Below are positions 47,423 through 58,635 of a stretch of 64,000 nucleotides of DNA, piece after piece. Positions within the stretch are counted from its first letter, which is position 1; each line of letters opens with the position of its first letter. The notes under the pieces are model-generated. The model was given only the letters and a program-made list of their open reading frames with translations. It was not told the origin of the DNA and did not search any database. Source of the DNA: Engraulis encrasicolus (taxonomy: Eukaryota > Chordata > Actinopteri > Clupeiformes > Engraulidae). The position numbers and the translations under genes were made by a program. The DNA lies in contig NC_085865.1 in NCBI RefSeq assembly GCF_034702125.1, forward strand, positions 23,791,567 to 23,855,566, read 5' to 3'.

Positions 47423-48488
47423 CGTAAAATTTGTTTGAGTGAAGTTTGCAAACAGAACCTTCAAAGTGAATTTCTTTACATGCTGTTTCAAGTCATCAAT
47501 ACATTTTTCAATGATACAGTCATTTTAAATTGCCAGACTTTTCTGAATTTTGTTGTTGTCTACAAACCAATGCAATGTACTTATACTGGATAAAATCTTC
47601 AAACATCTAAGGTTGGATCTTTTGGAAGTGATTAGATTTTGGACAGCCTTATCTGATGCAACAGTCAGTAAATGCATTCAGCTACCTGGCTTTTAGTAAC
47701 ACACCAGTAGTTAAACATCTCTACAAAAATACAAAAAATACAAAATCACATCGGCCCCTGACGTCTGTTGACCCTCTGGGTAATGAATGTGTATGCCAGA
47801 TTACCAGTCAAGGCCTAGTTTCTCACATGACAGCTTATCAACAATAACAAAAAACCCAGCTATCAACCTTCAATCATATTAAAGACATTTTGTATATACA
47901 ACACGATTCCAACCGGACCAGAATAATAGGGCCTATATAATAGTGAACTTGTTTAGCTTTAATTAAATATCCATACACAGTACATCAGTGCACTGGGGAA
48001 TTCACCTTGGCAAACCCAGCCAGAGATGATTTCCTTCAGCACTTGTGTGACAACGTACACCTTGCTGGAAAAAAAACCCTTGTCCATTTTGTTACATATC
48101 TTCAAGATTACTGTTTTCCACATCATTATGTATTTACTCTAGTTCTAATGTGAACTCCCATCTGGGAGTCTCAGCTGTCAGCGATTTGAGTATACGGCGG
48201 ACTCTTGTCATGTTGTAATGAGGAATTCTCTGGGTGTGACATCACAGCAATTAATTTATTCCCATCTGATGCACTTGGAGACCTTTGAGGAGAGCATGTA
48301 GTGAAGCATGCACAAAGATGACCCTCAGGAGCACTGAACCCTCCTTCATTTGTATTCACATGGTGTCTGTCTTTATATTTCTATACACAAGTCAACGACG
48401 TGGGCATAGTGTGTATGTGTATTTTTGTGTTTTGTCTGTATTGTCCAGAAGAGGTTGAAGTAAATAGATAGATGGATACAGACAAAAG

Positions 48489-48490
<2 letters not shown>
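47423..48490. other. Non-coding unique sequence
   Basis: No gene or recognisable repeat. Confidence 0.5.

Positions 48491-48492
<2 letters not shown>

Positions 48493-48541
<49 letters not shown>
48493..48541. repeat. (GA)n microsatellite
   Basis: GA array followed by GAACGAGA tandem units to about 48564. A short (TTTCA)n lies at 48846-48870. Confidence 0.95.
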
Positions 48542-48545
<4 letters not shown>

Positions 48546-48564
48546 GAGAACGAGAGAACGAGAG

Positions 48565-49590
48565 CATTCAAAGGCATCAACATAATTGGCACCCTTAACC
48601 TTGCTGCAGGCATGTTTTTCCAATGCAACCCAAAGGCCATAACTTAGTAGTGTTTAATTTGAGAGACATTACAAGCAGACGATTACACTGCATAGATTTG
48701 TGGGAATGTTGCTCTCCTCGGGGTGTTTATTTTTTGCGCACACACTTTTTTGTTGTTGTTGAGTCTGGGCGAGTGTGTTTGTGTCTCTTTTTATTTGTGT
48801 CGTCTGCCCGCAACGCTGCCACCAACATTTTTCTTCTCTTTCACTTTATTTCATTTCATTTCATTTCATTGGGCTCATGCATAATTCAACAACAGGCTTT
48901 ACTAACAATTACAAAGATTAAGATATCAAAATGTAAATGGGAGAAGAAGAAGGTCTCACCCCCCCAATAAGAGGTCTCTGTGTAGAAATCAGTGTGGAGC
49001 GGATGGGCTTTTTAATTAGCGGCTTTTGTACCCTTGCCAGAACAACAGATTGGCTGGATGGTCTTTTCATGTCACAAGGTAGCCATAGAAACCAGGAGGA
49101 AAAGGATGAGAAGAATGTGAACATCAGGAGGACTTGTGCAATTTGAGCCCCCACTGCAAGGTATAAGGCTCTGCAGTGCAGTAGTACCCCACAGGGATCT
49201 GTTTCCACATGAATAGCACAGGTGGCTTATAGAGAGAGGGAGGGGAGAGATACTCAATGATTACTTTGACCAGAGTTGACTTAGAGGCTAGCTTCGTGCA
49301 GGCACATACCGGAATGACCCGTGCGCACATTCAGAAGCTTGCTTACATTTCCTATTACATATTTATGACATGCATAAATGAAGAGATCAGATGCAAAACC
49401 CCCTAACTCCATTTCTGAAGACCTGCACTTCTATATTTTTAGAGAACCCTGTTGTTGGTTTGGTTTACATTCATGTACTTGATAATACATATAAATAGTT
49501 ATATTACATAAATAAAATAGAAATATATGCAATTTTGATAGCTTTGTATTAAATAAAAATGAAATAAGATTATTTTCTGAAAAGGCACTT
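48565..49590. other. Non-coding unique sequence
   Basis: AT-rich with no gene recognised. Confidence 0.5.
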
Positions 49591-49599
49591 AGGGGATTT

Positions 49600-50360
49600 T
49601 GCATCTGAACTCTTCAATTGTAAATGCACTACATTGGCAACATGAGGATGTCCTCAAACGCACACTTGCTTGGCTCCCTCTGGGCTTTTTATCTTACATA
49701 AGCTGGAGCTATGCTGATGATACACAGATGTACCTGTCGTTACGGCCAGATGACCCCATGGTCTCGGCACGCATATCAACCGGGCTTGTCTTTCTGAACT
49801 GTCCGCATGGATGAAAAAACATTTTGCGGCTTTATCTGCCCAAGACCAACCTTCTGGTGATCCCAGCATCCAGGATTAAATCTGCCAATATCAATTTGAA
49901 TATTGGCTCCACCAGTGTTGCTAAGTTTTTTTTTAAAACATGCTTTATAATTTCTTTTTCTCTTGTTGTTTTTGCAGCCTAGTTAGGCTGCTTTGCATGT
50001 GCATAGCACACAGAAGATCATAATACTTCTAAATACCCATCATGTCATTCAGCTCTTGACACACTCATGATACTAATCTCTCATTTTGAAAAGTGAAATT
50101 CTCTACTTGCTAGTGCTGCAAACATCTTGCAAATGGTTCAGAACATGGCAGTGTGATAGTTACTATAAAAGGGGCACATTTCATTCCTCGCTAATTTTTA
50201 TTTCCTACTCCGGTTATCTGCATTACTGCCAACTTTTCCAGGAAGCTCTCAGCAAGAGTATGCTCAGACTGGCCACATGCATCTTCACTGACGTCACACA
50301 CATCCTACACTACGAATATCAATTATTTGCCTCAAATAGGTGTTTCAGAGCTGCCTTCTT
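49600..50360 (+). pseudogene. LINE reverse-transcriptase relic (L2/CR1-like)
   Basis: One frame contains SYADDTQMYLSLRPDDP (about 49707-49758): the YADD catalytic box of a non-LTR reverse transcriptase with the LSLRPDD continuation typical of fish L2/CR1-clade LINEs. Downstream pieces in other frames read AWMKKHF, then PKTNLLVIPAS, and near 50115-50150 LQMVQNMA, in the order expected of the RT thumb and C-terminal region. At least two frameshifts and several stops break it. The upstream part of ORF2 and all of ORF1 are absent, as usual for 5'-truncated LINE copies. It stops about 100 bp before a TATG array. Confidence 0.75.
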
Positions 50361-50464
50361 CACCATAGACACAAACATTCCTTCACGTCAATCAATTCTT
50401 CTGTTCTGCAGTCTGCAGGCCTGTGTGTAGTACAAGCACTTCATGGAACTAATTGTCCTCATGT

Positions 50465-50602
50465 TATGTATGTATGTATGTATGTATGTATGTATGTATG
50501 TATGTATGTATGTATGTATGTATGTATGTATGTATGTATGTATGTATGTATGTATGTATGTATGTATGTATGTATGTATGTATGTAGGCCCTATGTATGT
50601 AT
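50465..50602. repeat. (TATG)n microsatellite, left half
   Basis: About 30 TATG units, ending with a GGCCC interruption and the target duplication of the next element. Confidence 0.97.
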
Positions 50603-51742
50603 CAGGGCTTGACATTAACTTTTTTTTTACTTACCAGCCACTGTGGCTAGTGGTTTTCCCGAGTCACTAGCCATCCAACTACTCTACTAGCCACACATTT
50701 TTTTTTAATCATGACGCTGACTATACATCTAACCTCAGAAGATGAGGTGCTTAAAGATGGCCTCTCAACGTCATTTGATTAATATTGCTGTGTTCCCCAT
50801 TGTTATTGAATGTGTTACGCGTTGGTCCTGTTTTAAAAAACGTTCTGGTTGCTTTGTTTCAAGCCGTTTTTGCAAGCCAGCAAGGTGGCTTGTGGAGAAA
50901 CGATAGGGTGTTCCGTGTTTCTCGTGGAAATGCGTCTCTGATTGGCTCACTCTTCCTGATCTCGTGGAAATGCGTCTCTGATTGGCTCAGTCCTCCTGTT
51001 CTTGGAGAGAATGTAATGGGAAACAGAGTCGCCACTTCCCCGGGTGGTACTGCACTATAGGGGCGCCAACGGAGGCGTGCATGCTCCATTCAGGGCTGTG
51101 CTCTTTCGACAGCGACCCCTAGGCGAGCTGCAGGCACGGAGCAACCAGAGTGGGCTTGCTGTATGGATGAGGCTTTGTGCTGTGTGTGTACCTGAGAGTA
51201 GTAACCAGCTGATAGCTAAGCTAAGCTAGATTTCGGGCCACCAGACGTTGCTTGTATTGAAAACAAGCAGAAAAAAATTACTCTACATGTTTTTAGAAAA
51301 ATGGGTCGACATAAACCTTTGTGGGCAACGCCTTCTTTCGACGTGACGAAACACAGAAAGGCTTTTGTGATTCGCTCGTTTCTCTGCATTATTTATGTCA
51401 ATTGGGAAACACCGGGAAACACAGCCAGGCGAGGTGACGCACCGCTATGAGAGCCTTGCAAGTGAGTTTAACTTGGGGTGACCGTCCGATCTTCAAAAGG
51501 AGTGAGTAAAACTGTGTTTTATCGGAAGTTGGCCTTTAAAGCAAGAAGATTAGAACATGGGTTTCTGGATACATATTGATACAAGGGGCAAAGTGCAGAA
51601 TATACGCTATTCTGATATGTCATACCATAGAATAAGCTACCTGCCAAATTGGCTAGTGACACTGAACTTGTTACCAGCCACAGCCAAGTTTTACCAGCAT
51701 TTGGCCAGTTTGCAGGTGTCAGTGTAAAGCCCTGGTATGTAT
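50595..51742. mobile_element. hAT-type element (1132 bp) inserted in a TATG array
   Basis: Element 50603-51734 with ends CAGGGCTTGACATTAAC and, inverted, CAGGGCTTTACACTGAC. 8-bp target duplication GTATGTAT on both sides (50595-50602 and 51735-51742), drawn from the microsatellite. Subterminal GCCACTNTGGCTAGT-like inverted words occur at both ends. Inside, TCTCGTGGAAATGCGTCTCT is tandemly repeated (50919 and 50960). No transposase frame. Confidence 0.85.
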
Positions 51743-51861
51743 GTATGTATGTATGTATGTATGTATGTATGTATGTATGTATGTATGTATGTATGTATGT
51801 ATGTATGTATGTATGTATGTATGTATGTATGTATGTATGTATGTATGTATGTATGTATGTA
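51735..51861. repeat. (TATG)n microsatellite, right half
   Basis: Continuation of the array split by the hAT element; about 31 units. Confidence 0.97.
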
Positions 51862-52124
51862 TTACATATATGTTATATAAAAGTATGTAGACCCAGGTAT
51901 CTATGTCTGTGTTAATAGGTCTGTCTCTTCTGTCTTGCTTGCCTGTACATTTGTGGCTGTGGGTTACTGTGGGGTCAGGCACTATGTTTTGTTTGTCTGA
52001 TGGTACTCTGTGGTCCACATGCATGGCACTAATGAGCAATACTCCTGTGATGTTATATGTACTGTATGTCTTGTCATTCTTCAAACGAGTCTTGTTCAGG
52101 GGTGCAAAATGGATTGACAATAAA
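51862..52124. other. Spacer before the retrovirus
   Basis: Unique sequence ending in GACAATAAACTGAC; no gene. The last five bases form the target duplication of the retrovirus. Confidence 0.5.
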
Positions 52125-52129
52125 CTGAC

Positions 52130-52422
52130 TGTTGGAACTGTATTTTATTCTATATGAGAGCAAACATGTTGCCGTGGCACAAATGTGCCCTTTCGCATTC
52201 AAGAATTCCTATTCAAGGCTGCAGAAGATTACTGGACTGTGCGAGGACTTTATCTGTACCAGAACAATGGAATGCCCAAACAACAGAGTTGCATCTCCAC
52301 ATGGCAGGCCAAGGACTGTGTGTTCCTTGCCTGATTATCATAGACTTGCAATCGAGATTCGATCTGCAGCGCCGCCGAAGGTGTTGCGTCACTAGGAGGG
52401 CGCAGCCTGGCTAGTGTGTTCA

Positions 52423-52453
<31 letters not shown>

Positions 52454-52701
52454 GAATGAATTAATCTCTATCCGGGTACGCCCCCTTTTCCCTTTAGCGG
52501 ATAGAGATAATTGTTATCAGGGAAAATCCTCCAATAAATATGACTTATGGCTATTACATCGTTTAGAACGAGTGGGGAAAATGGTAGCTGACGGTTCTCC
52601 CCATCCGCTCTCCAAGCCGGTTTGAAACTTAATTAAGGATTCTCTGTGTCTTTCATTTCAGGTGTTTCATATTTACAAATGTTAAGGGTTTGAACCTAAC
52701 A
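52130..52701 (+). repeat. 5' LTR (572 bp)
   Basis: Begins TGTTGGAACTG and ends GAACCTAACA, the TG...CA form of retroviral LTRs. Contains a short GT array (about 52431-52454), an AATAAA at 52533-52538 as candidate polyadenylation signal, and a 9-bp perfect hairpin CTCTATCCG/CGGATAGAG (52466-52474 and 52498-52506). Confidence 0.97.
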
Positions 52702-52707
52702 TTTACT

Positions 52708-52724
52708 TGGTCCTTCGAACCGGA
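52708..52724 (+). promoter_or_regulatory. Primer binding site, tRNA-Tyr-like
   Basis: TGGTCCTTCGAACCGGA lies six bases after the 5' LTR. It complements the 3' end of vertebrate tRNA-Tyr (CCGGCTCGAAGGACCA) at 16 of 17 positions. Confidence 0.75.
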
Positions 52725-53272
52725 TCCCAAGATACCCGACGATTCCAGCACGCGAGGAGGGAACCAGGAAAGTCTGTGGCCACAGCACTAAGACCCGTTT
52801 CCGGGACTGGTCTCTCCCTCGCAGGCTGGGATCCGACGGTTGACGGGAATCTTGAAAAGACCAGAGAATCGTGAGTAGGCCTACATTTTTATTTTTATTT
52901 AAAAAGGATTGAATGAAAAGACGGTAAAATAAGAGAAGACAAAACCCTGACAATTCTAGACTCTATCAGGTAAACGTAAAGGGAGGGCAGACTCCCCTAG
53001 TACGAGAAACTAGTTTAAATTCTGTGTTCTCTGCGTTGAGAGAAAGCGTGCGTGAAAGGATTCGTATTACCACTCGGTAATACGTTTCATACCAATACAA
53101 CAAGGTTCAAATAGCGAGTCTTTGTGGAAGCCTGTATGCAAGAAGATTCCACCTGTGAGGTTGAAGTGAATCTTACCACAAACGATCGTTGATCGCTATC
53201 TTGTTGAAAAGTGTATCCAACAATAGAGGCACTGTAGGTGTTGTGACGTTGGACTAAATTCATAGAGACAAA

Positions 53273-53476
53273 ATGGGGGGCAGTAACAGCAAAATAAGTG
53301 AAAAGTTCCTTGCTGAAATGCAATGCAAGGACTGGAAAATTGTGCATAGAGAAAATCCTAGTGCAGTAGCACCGCTGTGTTACTGGGTAAAAAACTATGG
53401 GTTTAATGGAAATTTGTCTACAACAAACCTAACATTTATGGCCTGGCCAGCAGGGCCAACAGGAACACTACAATGA
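53273..53476 (+). pseudogene. gag: Retroviral gag, N-terminal fragment
   Basis: The first ATG after the leader opens a 67-codon frame starting Met-Gly-Gly-Ser, a consensus for N-myristoylation of matrix proteins, and continuing with hydrophobic and Trp-rich sequence as in retroviral matrix. It stops at 53474-53476. In another frame immediately downstream (about 53455-53530) the sequence is rich in Gln, His, Arg and Tyr, like a nucleocapsid or spacer remnant, but shows no CCHC zinc knuckle. Capsid is missing entirely, so the frame is truncated by a large internal deletion plus frameshift. Assignment rests on position, the myristoylation motif and the following protease. Confidence 0.6.
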
Positions 53477-53605
53477 ACACCAAAACTATCACGGCCAACG
53501 TCGAGGCCAACACCAAAATTCCTGACTAGACCGAGAGCACCAGTATCGACCGTACGGGCATGGCCCCTCGGCCGATGACTGGTTTGATGATAATGAGGAA
53601 ACGGG

Positions 53606-53782
53606 CGGGGATGTGGAAGAGGTAGACGTCGTTCTAAACTTAGAGGGATTGTTGTACCAAGAAAAAAAATTAGACCTGAAATTACCCTTCTGGTCAAAGG
53701 GACCCCCGTACGTTTCCTCTGTGACTCTGGTGCTAGCCGCACTGCAATGCAGGAAATAGCAAAAATAGCAAAACTAGTGTGA
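53606..53782 (+). pseudogene. pro: Retroviral protease fragment
   Basis: The frame running through 53648 shows a basic GRGRRR stretch, then a hydrophobic strand and FLCDSGASRT; the codons for Asp-Ser-Gly-Ala are at 53723-53734. DSGA/DTGA is the catalytic motif of retroviral aspartic proteases, and the preceding strand has the expected pattern. The frame ends at TGA 53780-53782, well short of a whole protease (about 100-130 residues): the flap and second half are missing. No reverse transcriptase follows. Confidence 0.75.
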
Positions 53783-53843
53783 AAAAGCAAATGACAGCCA
53801 TTTGGATTACTCACTGAGCAGTTAATGTCTCAGATAGCCTACC

Positions 53844-53847
<4 letters not shown>

Positions 53848-53902
<55 letters not shown>

Positions 53903-53920
53903 GTAATAATAATAATAATT
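53848..53920. repeat. (ATA)n microsatellite
   Basis: About 24 ATA/AAT units with one AGT interruption. Confidence 0.97.
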
Positions 53921-54386
53921 GTATTTGTATAACACTGTGTCATACAAGGCAAGTAATATGGATATCTGTCTGTCTGTCTGTGTGGGCCCTATTTGTTGTA
54001 TGAATTGTCCTAGTGGGACACCCCACTGTGTGTGTGAGAAAGATTGTATATGTGTCTGTGGAGTGTACGTGTGTATCTGTGGAGTGAGTGCCTAAATATG
54101 TCTGAGAGTGGAAGAATTTTTTTTTGAAGTGTTTAGTGGAGGTACTCTATTGTGTTCAGAGTTAGCTGGAGCTTGGGAGTGCACATGTTGAAACAACATT
54201 TTTAAAATAAGAATAAGCCTTTTATTTTATTCTACAATTCAACTTTGAGGTGTAGGATTTTGTCATGATTTTGTTTTTCCACACATTCTTACCCATTTAT
54301 TTTTGATTAGGAGAAAACGGGGTTGTGGAGTTATGTTGTTTCTTTACTATTTTCAATTGAAAGTTAACATGTTAATGTTTAAGCCT

Positions 54387-54490
54387 TTAAGACACGGCAT
54401 TATAAATTAGCTGTTACCAGAATGGCAATGACCAAGTCATAATGTATTACTAAAGGCCCCGTGCACTGTCATGGTAGTGTAGTGTAGTTG
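54387..54490 (+). repeat. Dispersed repeat family A, copy 4
   Basis: AAGACACGGCATTATAAATT, GCTGTTACCAGAATGGCA and CCAAGTCATAATGTATTAC match copies 1 and 2. It sits inside the provirus. Confidence 0.75.
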
Positions 54491-57109
54491 CAAAAGAGTT
54501 TGCTTTCATGATTTACAGTACGAAAATGTCTTTGTTTCTTCTAAAGAATAGATGAAGCTTTCTCCTTGTTCTTATTTATTTTTTATTTTTTTAAAAAGAA
54601 CAATGGGTTTGAGATCTTGAAATAACGCAGGCGTTATTTGATGGCCCAAAGGTGCTGTGAGTAAACCTAATTTGGACCTGGTCTGAGAGTTAGGTCACAT
54701 GTGCTGAACATTTCTAGAAATTTAGGTTGTCATTTTGTTTTGATTGACGTTTAACTATGACTTATTTCTTTGTTTTATTTCATCGAATTTCTTGCCTTAT
54801 TATGTTCTATTTTGATGAGTTATTGATCAATGGATCATGGGTTTGGTTTAATTTTAATGAATTAATAATTTTAATTTTAATGGTTTATTTTAATGACTGG
54901 AGCACAATGTTGACTCTGATAAACTAGACTCTGAATACACAGAGGCGCTTGACAAAATCACCCCAGCAAAGATAACAGTGTCCTATGTGTAGATGTTTTC
55001 ATTAGCTCGGATAGATATTAAAAGGCTCAGAGGCTCTCTCTAAGTAGCCCAAGGTCTTCTGCAGACAACCCTTATCAGACACAGCAGGCCCAACTATAAA
55101 CATGCAAATTTCTGTGGCAGAGACAGAAAGACACTTAATATTGAGACCTCCAACAGTGTATGCTAAACCACCTGTTTGTCACTGAAAAGACAATAAGAAC
55201 TAAAAAAAAAAGAAATCTGAACACCGACCTAGATAAACAATACCAAAGCTTAAAGATATGTTAAATATCTATCATTGTCATTAGTTTAATACTGTAGGTG
55301 TGAACATTGCTTCACATGGTGTGTGATGAGACATGTCAATGTTCTCTATTTGCTTTTAAAAGTTTGAATTTGATGACGTTGGGATCCTTATATTTTCATT
55401 TGTTTGATTTATAAACAAAGAGACAGTTGTCTCTCTGTCTTTTCATTTCAGTCGTCAACTTGCAATCAAAGTGAAAACTGATTGCCAATAAGGTTTTAGT
55501 TCCGTTACAAAATGTTTTATGTAGCCGATACATGAAGTCAATAATTTTTTGCTCTGATTTGATTTCAAATTGATCTGGCTTGAGTGTACATGAAAGAAAG
55601 TTGTTTTCCCTATAATACTTTTTTTTGTGTTCTTTGAGGAACAGGCCCAGTGTTATGGAAACGAGCTGAAACACAGCTGATGTGAATGGAAGGAACCTAG
55701 ACAATACCAATGATCGCTAGGTTAAGTGAATTTTGTTTTTAATTTGATAAGTTTCACAAGATTTTCCCAGAGTTTGTTTTGTTTCAATTGGGTAATAATT
55801 TTAGTTATAACACTTGATAAAATAACAACTGTTATTTTTTTTCTTTCTTTCAAACCATGAAAAGTTTGACCTAAAGTTAGACAAGGTCTTACCTTTATAC
55901 CTTAGATAAAGGGTCTGTCCGGTTGTTTGTTTCATTTTTCTTTTAAAGTTGCGTATTTTACAATGGCAGTTGTGTTTTCTTTCTTTTTATCTCTTACATT
56001 TTGATTGGTTGATCTAGTGATCTGTATGTCTGGGTGATGACAGTGAAACTTTGGAATGGTGTGAGAAAGTAGGATTCTCAAATATTTTTGGATTCTCAAA
56101 TATTACTCATACTCAATTTTTTTATTTTTACAAAATACATTTTTGCATGTACTGACATTATTGGCAGGAGTTGGGCTAGGCCCCTATATCACCATGACCT
56201 CATGACAAAAGGACAGTGAGGACTGCATGCCAATATATATTTCAGTTCTGTTACAAAGTGATTTATGCAGGCCTAACTATCATGTAAAGACAGCCAATAC
56301 TATGGGTATAGTCATTTTGTACGGCATGCTTTTCTGTAAGGAACTGTAATGTAAACGTGAGCCACAATAGTCAGATACTGACCAGAGTAATTTTCTTTTT
56401 CATAATTTTGCTCTTGATAAATTGTTGTTCCCGGGAATGTAGAGCTATCTATTTTATTTTGATTATAGATTATGAGAGAATGGTTGGGCGGCTTTGGGTT
56501 TTGTTTTGTCTAAACTAACAAAACATTTTTTGTTTCTTCTCTATTATAATGCTCTCTAATCTGTTACAACTGCGCACCTCCCCCACACTAATGTCTGTGT
56601 GTGGATGAGTTGACTTCTGAGAGCTTATTATTATTTTTTTTAAACAAATGTTTGAAAAAGCCTGCCATGATGTAGGCTATGCGAGTGATTCTCTGATTCG
56701 GCTACACTTTGATTTGATTTGCCAATTCCACTAACTATTAAGATTAAGCTTGGCAATTTGTTTGTTTGGCACTATGTAAACATCTAGGTCATTTAGTTGG
56801 GAAAAATACTGATAATTGACTTTTTGCTCTTGCCAAAAGCGTAGGGGAATCGTAGAATCACTCATGCACCCATGAACTGGAGGGTGTTGGAAGATGTTTA
56901 CTTCTCATCATTTACTGTGCTCAAAGTCTGTTTCGGAAATTACTTAAGTCTTATTGAGTCATGTGGATGGCACATGTCTCAAACAGGAGAGATATTTTAG
57001 GATTAATCAGTGCATTAAACAAATATGTGTATAGGGCACATGTTAAATGAAACCTTGTTCTGAAACTTCACCCCTTAACCTAACCTAAAACAAACATAAG
57101 AGAGCTACA

Positions 57110-57853
57110 ATGTGGAATCAAATTGCATCAGGGTTTGAATCATTTGTATGTTGGTGGTGTACTATAAACAAAAATATGGACAGAATGAACAACATCCACT
57201 ATAATGTGCAGGCGCTGGGCAACAAAACTGAATTCGAGTTCAGGGCCATCCATGAACAACTGAAGGCAACCTGCCTAATCGCATTCCAATCTCGTATTGC
57301 GGTTGATATGCTTTTGGCCGATAGGAGTGTGTGCTCTATTTTTGGTTATCAATGTTGTTCCTTCATACCGAACAATGCGGCAGCTGACGAAAGTGTCACC
57401 AGGGCGATAGAGGGATTGGGATCCCTCAACCAAAAAGAAAATGAAAGACCACTCCAGGGTCGACACTTCAGTGTGGGATGGTTTCTCTGACATGTTGGCA
57501 AATACAGACAGTTGGCAGCGTCCATAATCATGTCTATTGCAATATTTGCGGCGATCCTCACGTTATGTGGATGTTGTTGTATTCCTTGTATTAGAGTGTT
57601 GTGCACCAGATTTAGTACCACTGCCATTGCACAAATGGAAGAAAAAATGTCAAACCTATATGCTCTTCTAACTAGACAGGATAGTGATGTCGATGACACT
57701 ATGATGATGTTGTTGGTGGAGACCATGAGCCTCCACACCAATCTGACGATTCCATCCAGGTCCCTGATCTGTTCCCTGACCCAGGGGATTATGCTCGGGG
57801 CCTCTAAGTGTACCTATTTAAAGAAAAAATCATTTGAAGTGATCACTGGATGA
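57110..57853 (+). pseudogene. env: Retroviral Env transmembrane subunit relic
   Basis: Env TM subunits mediate membrane fusion. The frame from 57110 shows a heptad-like helical segment, then the pattern of an immunosuppressive-type domain, and directly after it a CX6CC motif (codons 57332-57358), the signature of gamma-type Env in which TM is disulphide-linked to the surface subunit. An in-frame TGA at 57488-57490 interrupts it. The same reading frame then continues with a hydrophobic membrane span followed by a Cys-rich juxtamembrane stretch (about 57530-57600) and a cytoplasmic tail ending at 57853. The surface subunit and fusion peptide are not identifiable upstream. Similar TM sequences are common in percomorph and other fish genomes. 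The break and missing half make it a pseudogene. Confidence 0.8.
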
Positions 57854-57883
57854 TGTTAATGTTTGTCTCTATATAGAATAAAC

Positions 57884-57891
57884 AGGGGAAA
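57884..57891 (+). promoter_or_regulatory. Polypurine tract
   Basis: AGGGGAAA (within AACAGGGGAAA) immediately precedes the 3' LTR, where plus-strand synthesis would be primed. Confidence 0.75.
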
Positions 57892-58184
57892 TGTTGGAAC
57901 TGTATTTTATTCTATATGAGAGCAAACATGTTGCCGTGGCACAAATGTGCCCTTTCGCATTCAAGAATTCCTATTCAAGGCTGCAGAAGATTACTGGACT
58001 GTGCGAGGACTTTATCTGTACCAGAACAATGGAATGCCCAAACAACAGAGTTGCATCTCCACATGGCAGGCCAAGGACTGTGTGTTCCTTGCCTGATTAT
58101 CATAGACTTGCAATCGAGATTCGATCTGCAGCGCCGCCGAAGGTGTTGCGTCACTAGGAGGGCGCAGCCTGGCTAGTGTGTTCA

Positions 58185-58215
<31 letters not shown>

Positions 58216-58463
58216 GAATGAATTAATCTCTATCCGGGTACGCCCCCTTTTCCCTTTAGCGGATAGAGATAATTGTTATCAGGGAAAATCCTCCAATAAA
58301 TATGACTTATGGCTATTACATCGTTTAGAACGAGTGGGGAAAATGGTAGCTGACGGTTCTCCCCATCCGCTCTCCAAGCCGGTTTGAAACTTAATTAAGG
58401 ATTCTCTGTGTCTTTCATTTCAGGTGTTTCATATTTACAAATGTTAAGGGTTTGAACCTAACA
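57892..58463 (+). repeat. 3' LTR (572 bp)
   Basis: Identical to the 5' LTR as far as I can read, including the GT array length, hairpin (58228-58236 and 58260-58268) and AATAAA (58295-58300). Offset from the 5' LTR is 5762 bp throughout. Confidence 0.97.
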
Positions 58464-58635
58464 CTGACAATATGGTATTGCATGGTATCATATCATATTG
58501 TATCAATTGTATTGTATTATGCAATTCTCACTAGCAGTAAGTGTAGATATGAAAAACGTTATTGCAAATACTCGGGTATTGCTGCAAGAAACAATAGACT
58601 GTGCACTTTACACAGTGTAGTAACATTGTCTGTTG

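Larger units (their letters stand above)
53783..57060. other. Non-retroviral interior of the provirus
   Basis: AT-rich and without open frames on the sense strand that resemble pol or the Env surface subunit. It begins with an (ATA)n microsatellite (53848-53920) and includes a copy of dispersed family A (54387-54490). Either pol and surface Env were replaced by host-like sequence in the parent element, or sequences inserted later while the interior decayed. Confidence 0.6.
52125..58468 (+). mobile_element. Endogenous retrovirus, defective, with paired LTRs
   Basis: A provirus of 6334 bp (52130-58463) flanked by a 5-bp target duplication CTGAC (52125-52129 and 58464-58468). Order: 5' LTR, tRNA-Tyr-like primer site, leader with a possible splice donor (GT at 52871), gag start, protease fragment, about 3.3 kb without retroviral signal, transmembrane Env relic, polypurine tract, 3' LTR. 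No reverse transcriptase, RNase H or integrase motif was found. The LTRs look identical across all 572 bp, implying recent insertion, while the interior is broken. It is probably a non-autonomous copy moved by proteins of a relative. Confidence 0.93.

Noticed and set aside
55396..55710. 104-codon minus-strand frame within the provirus
   Set aside because: Antisense, no recognisable domain, in AT-rich decayed sequence.
57110..57853. Domesticated host env gene
   Set aside because: It has an in-frame stop, lacks a surface subunit and lies between identical LTRs, so it belongs to the defective provirus.
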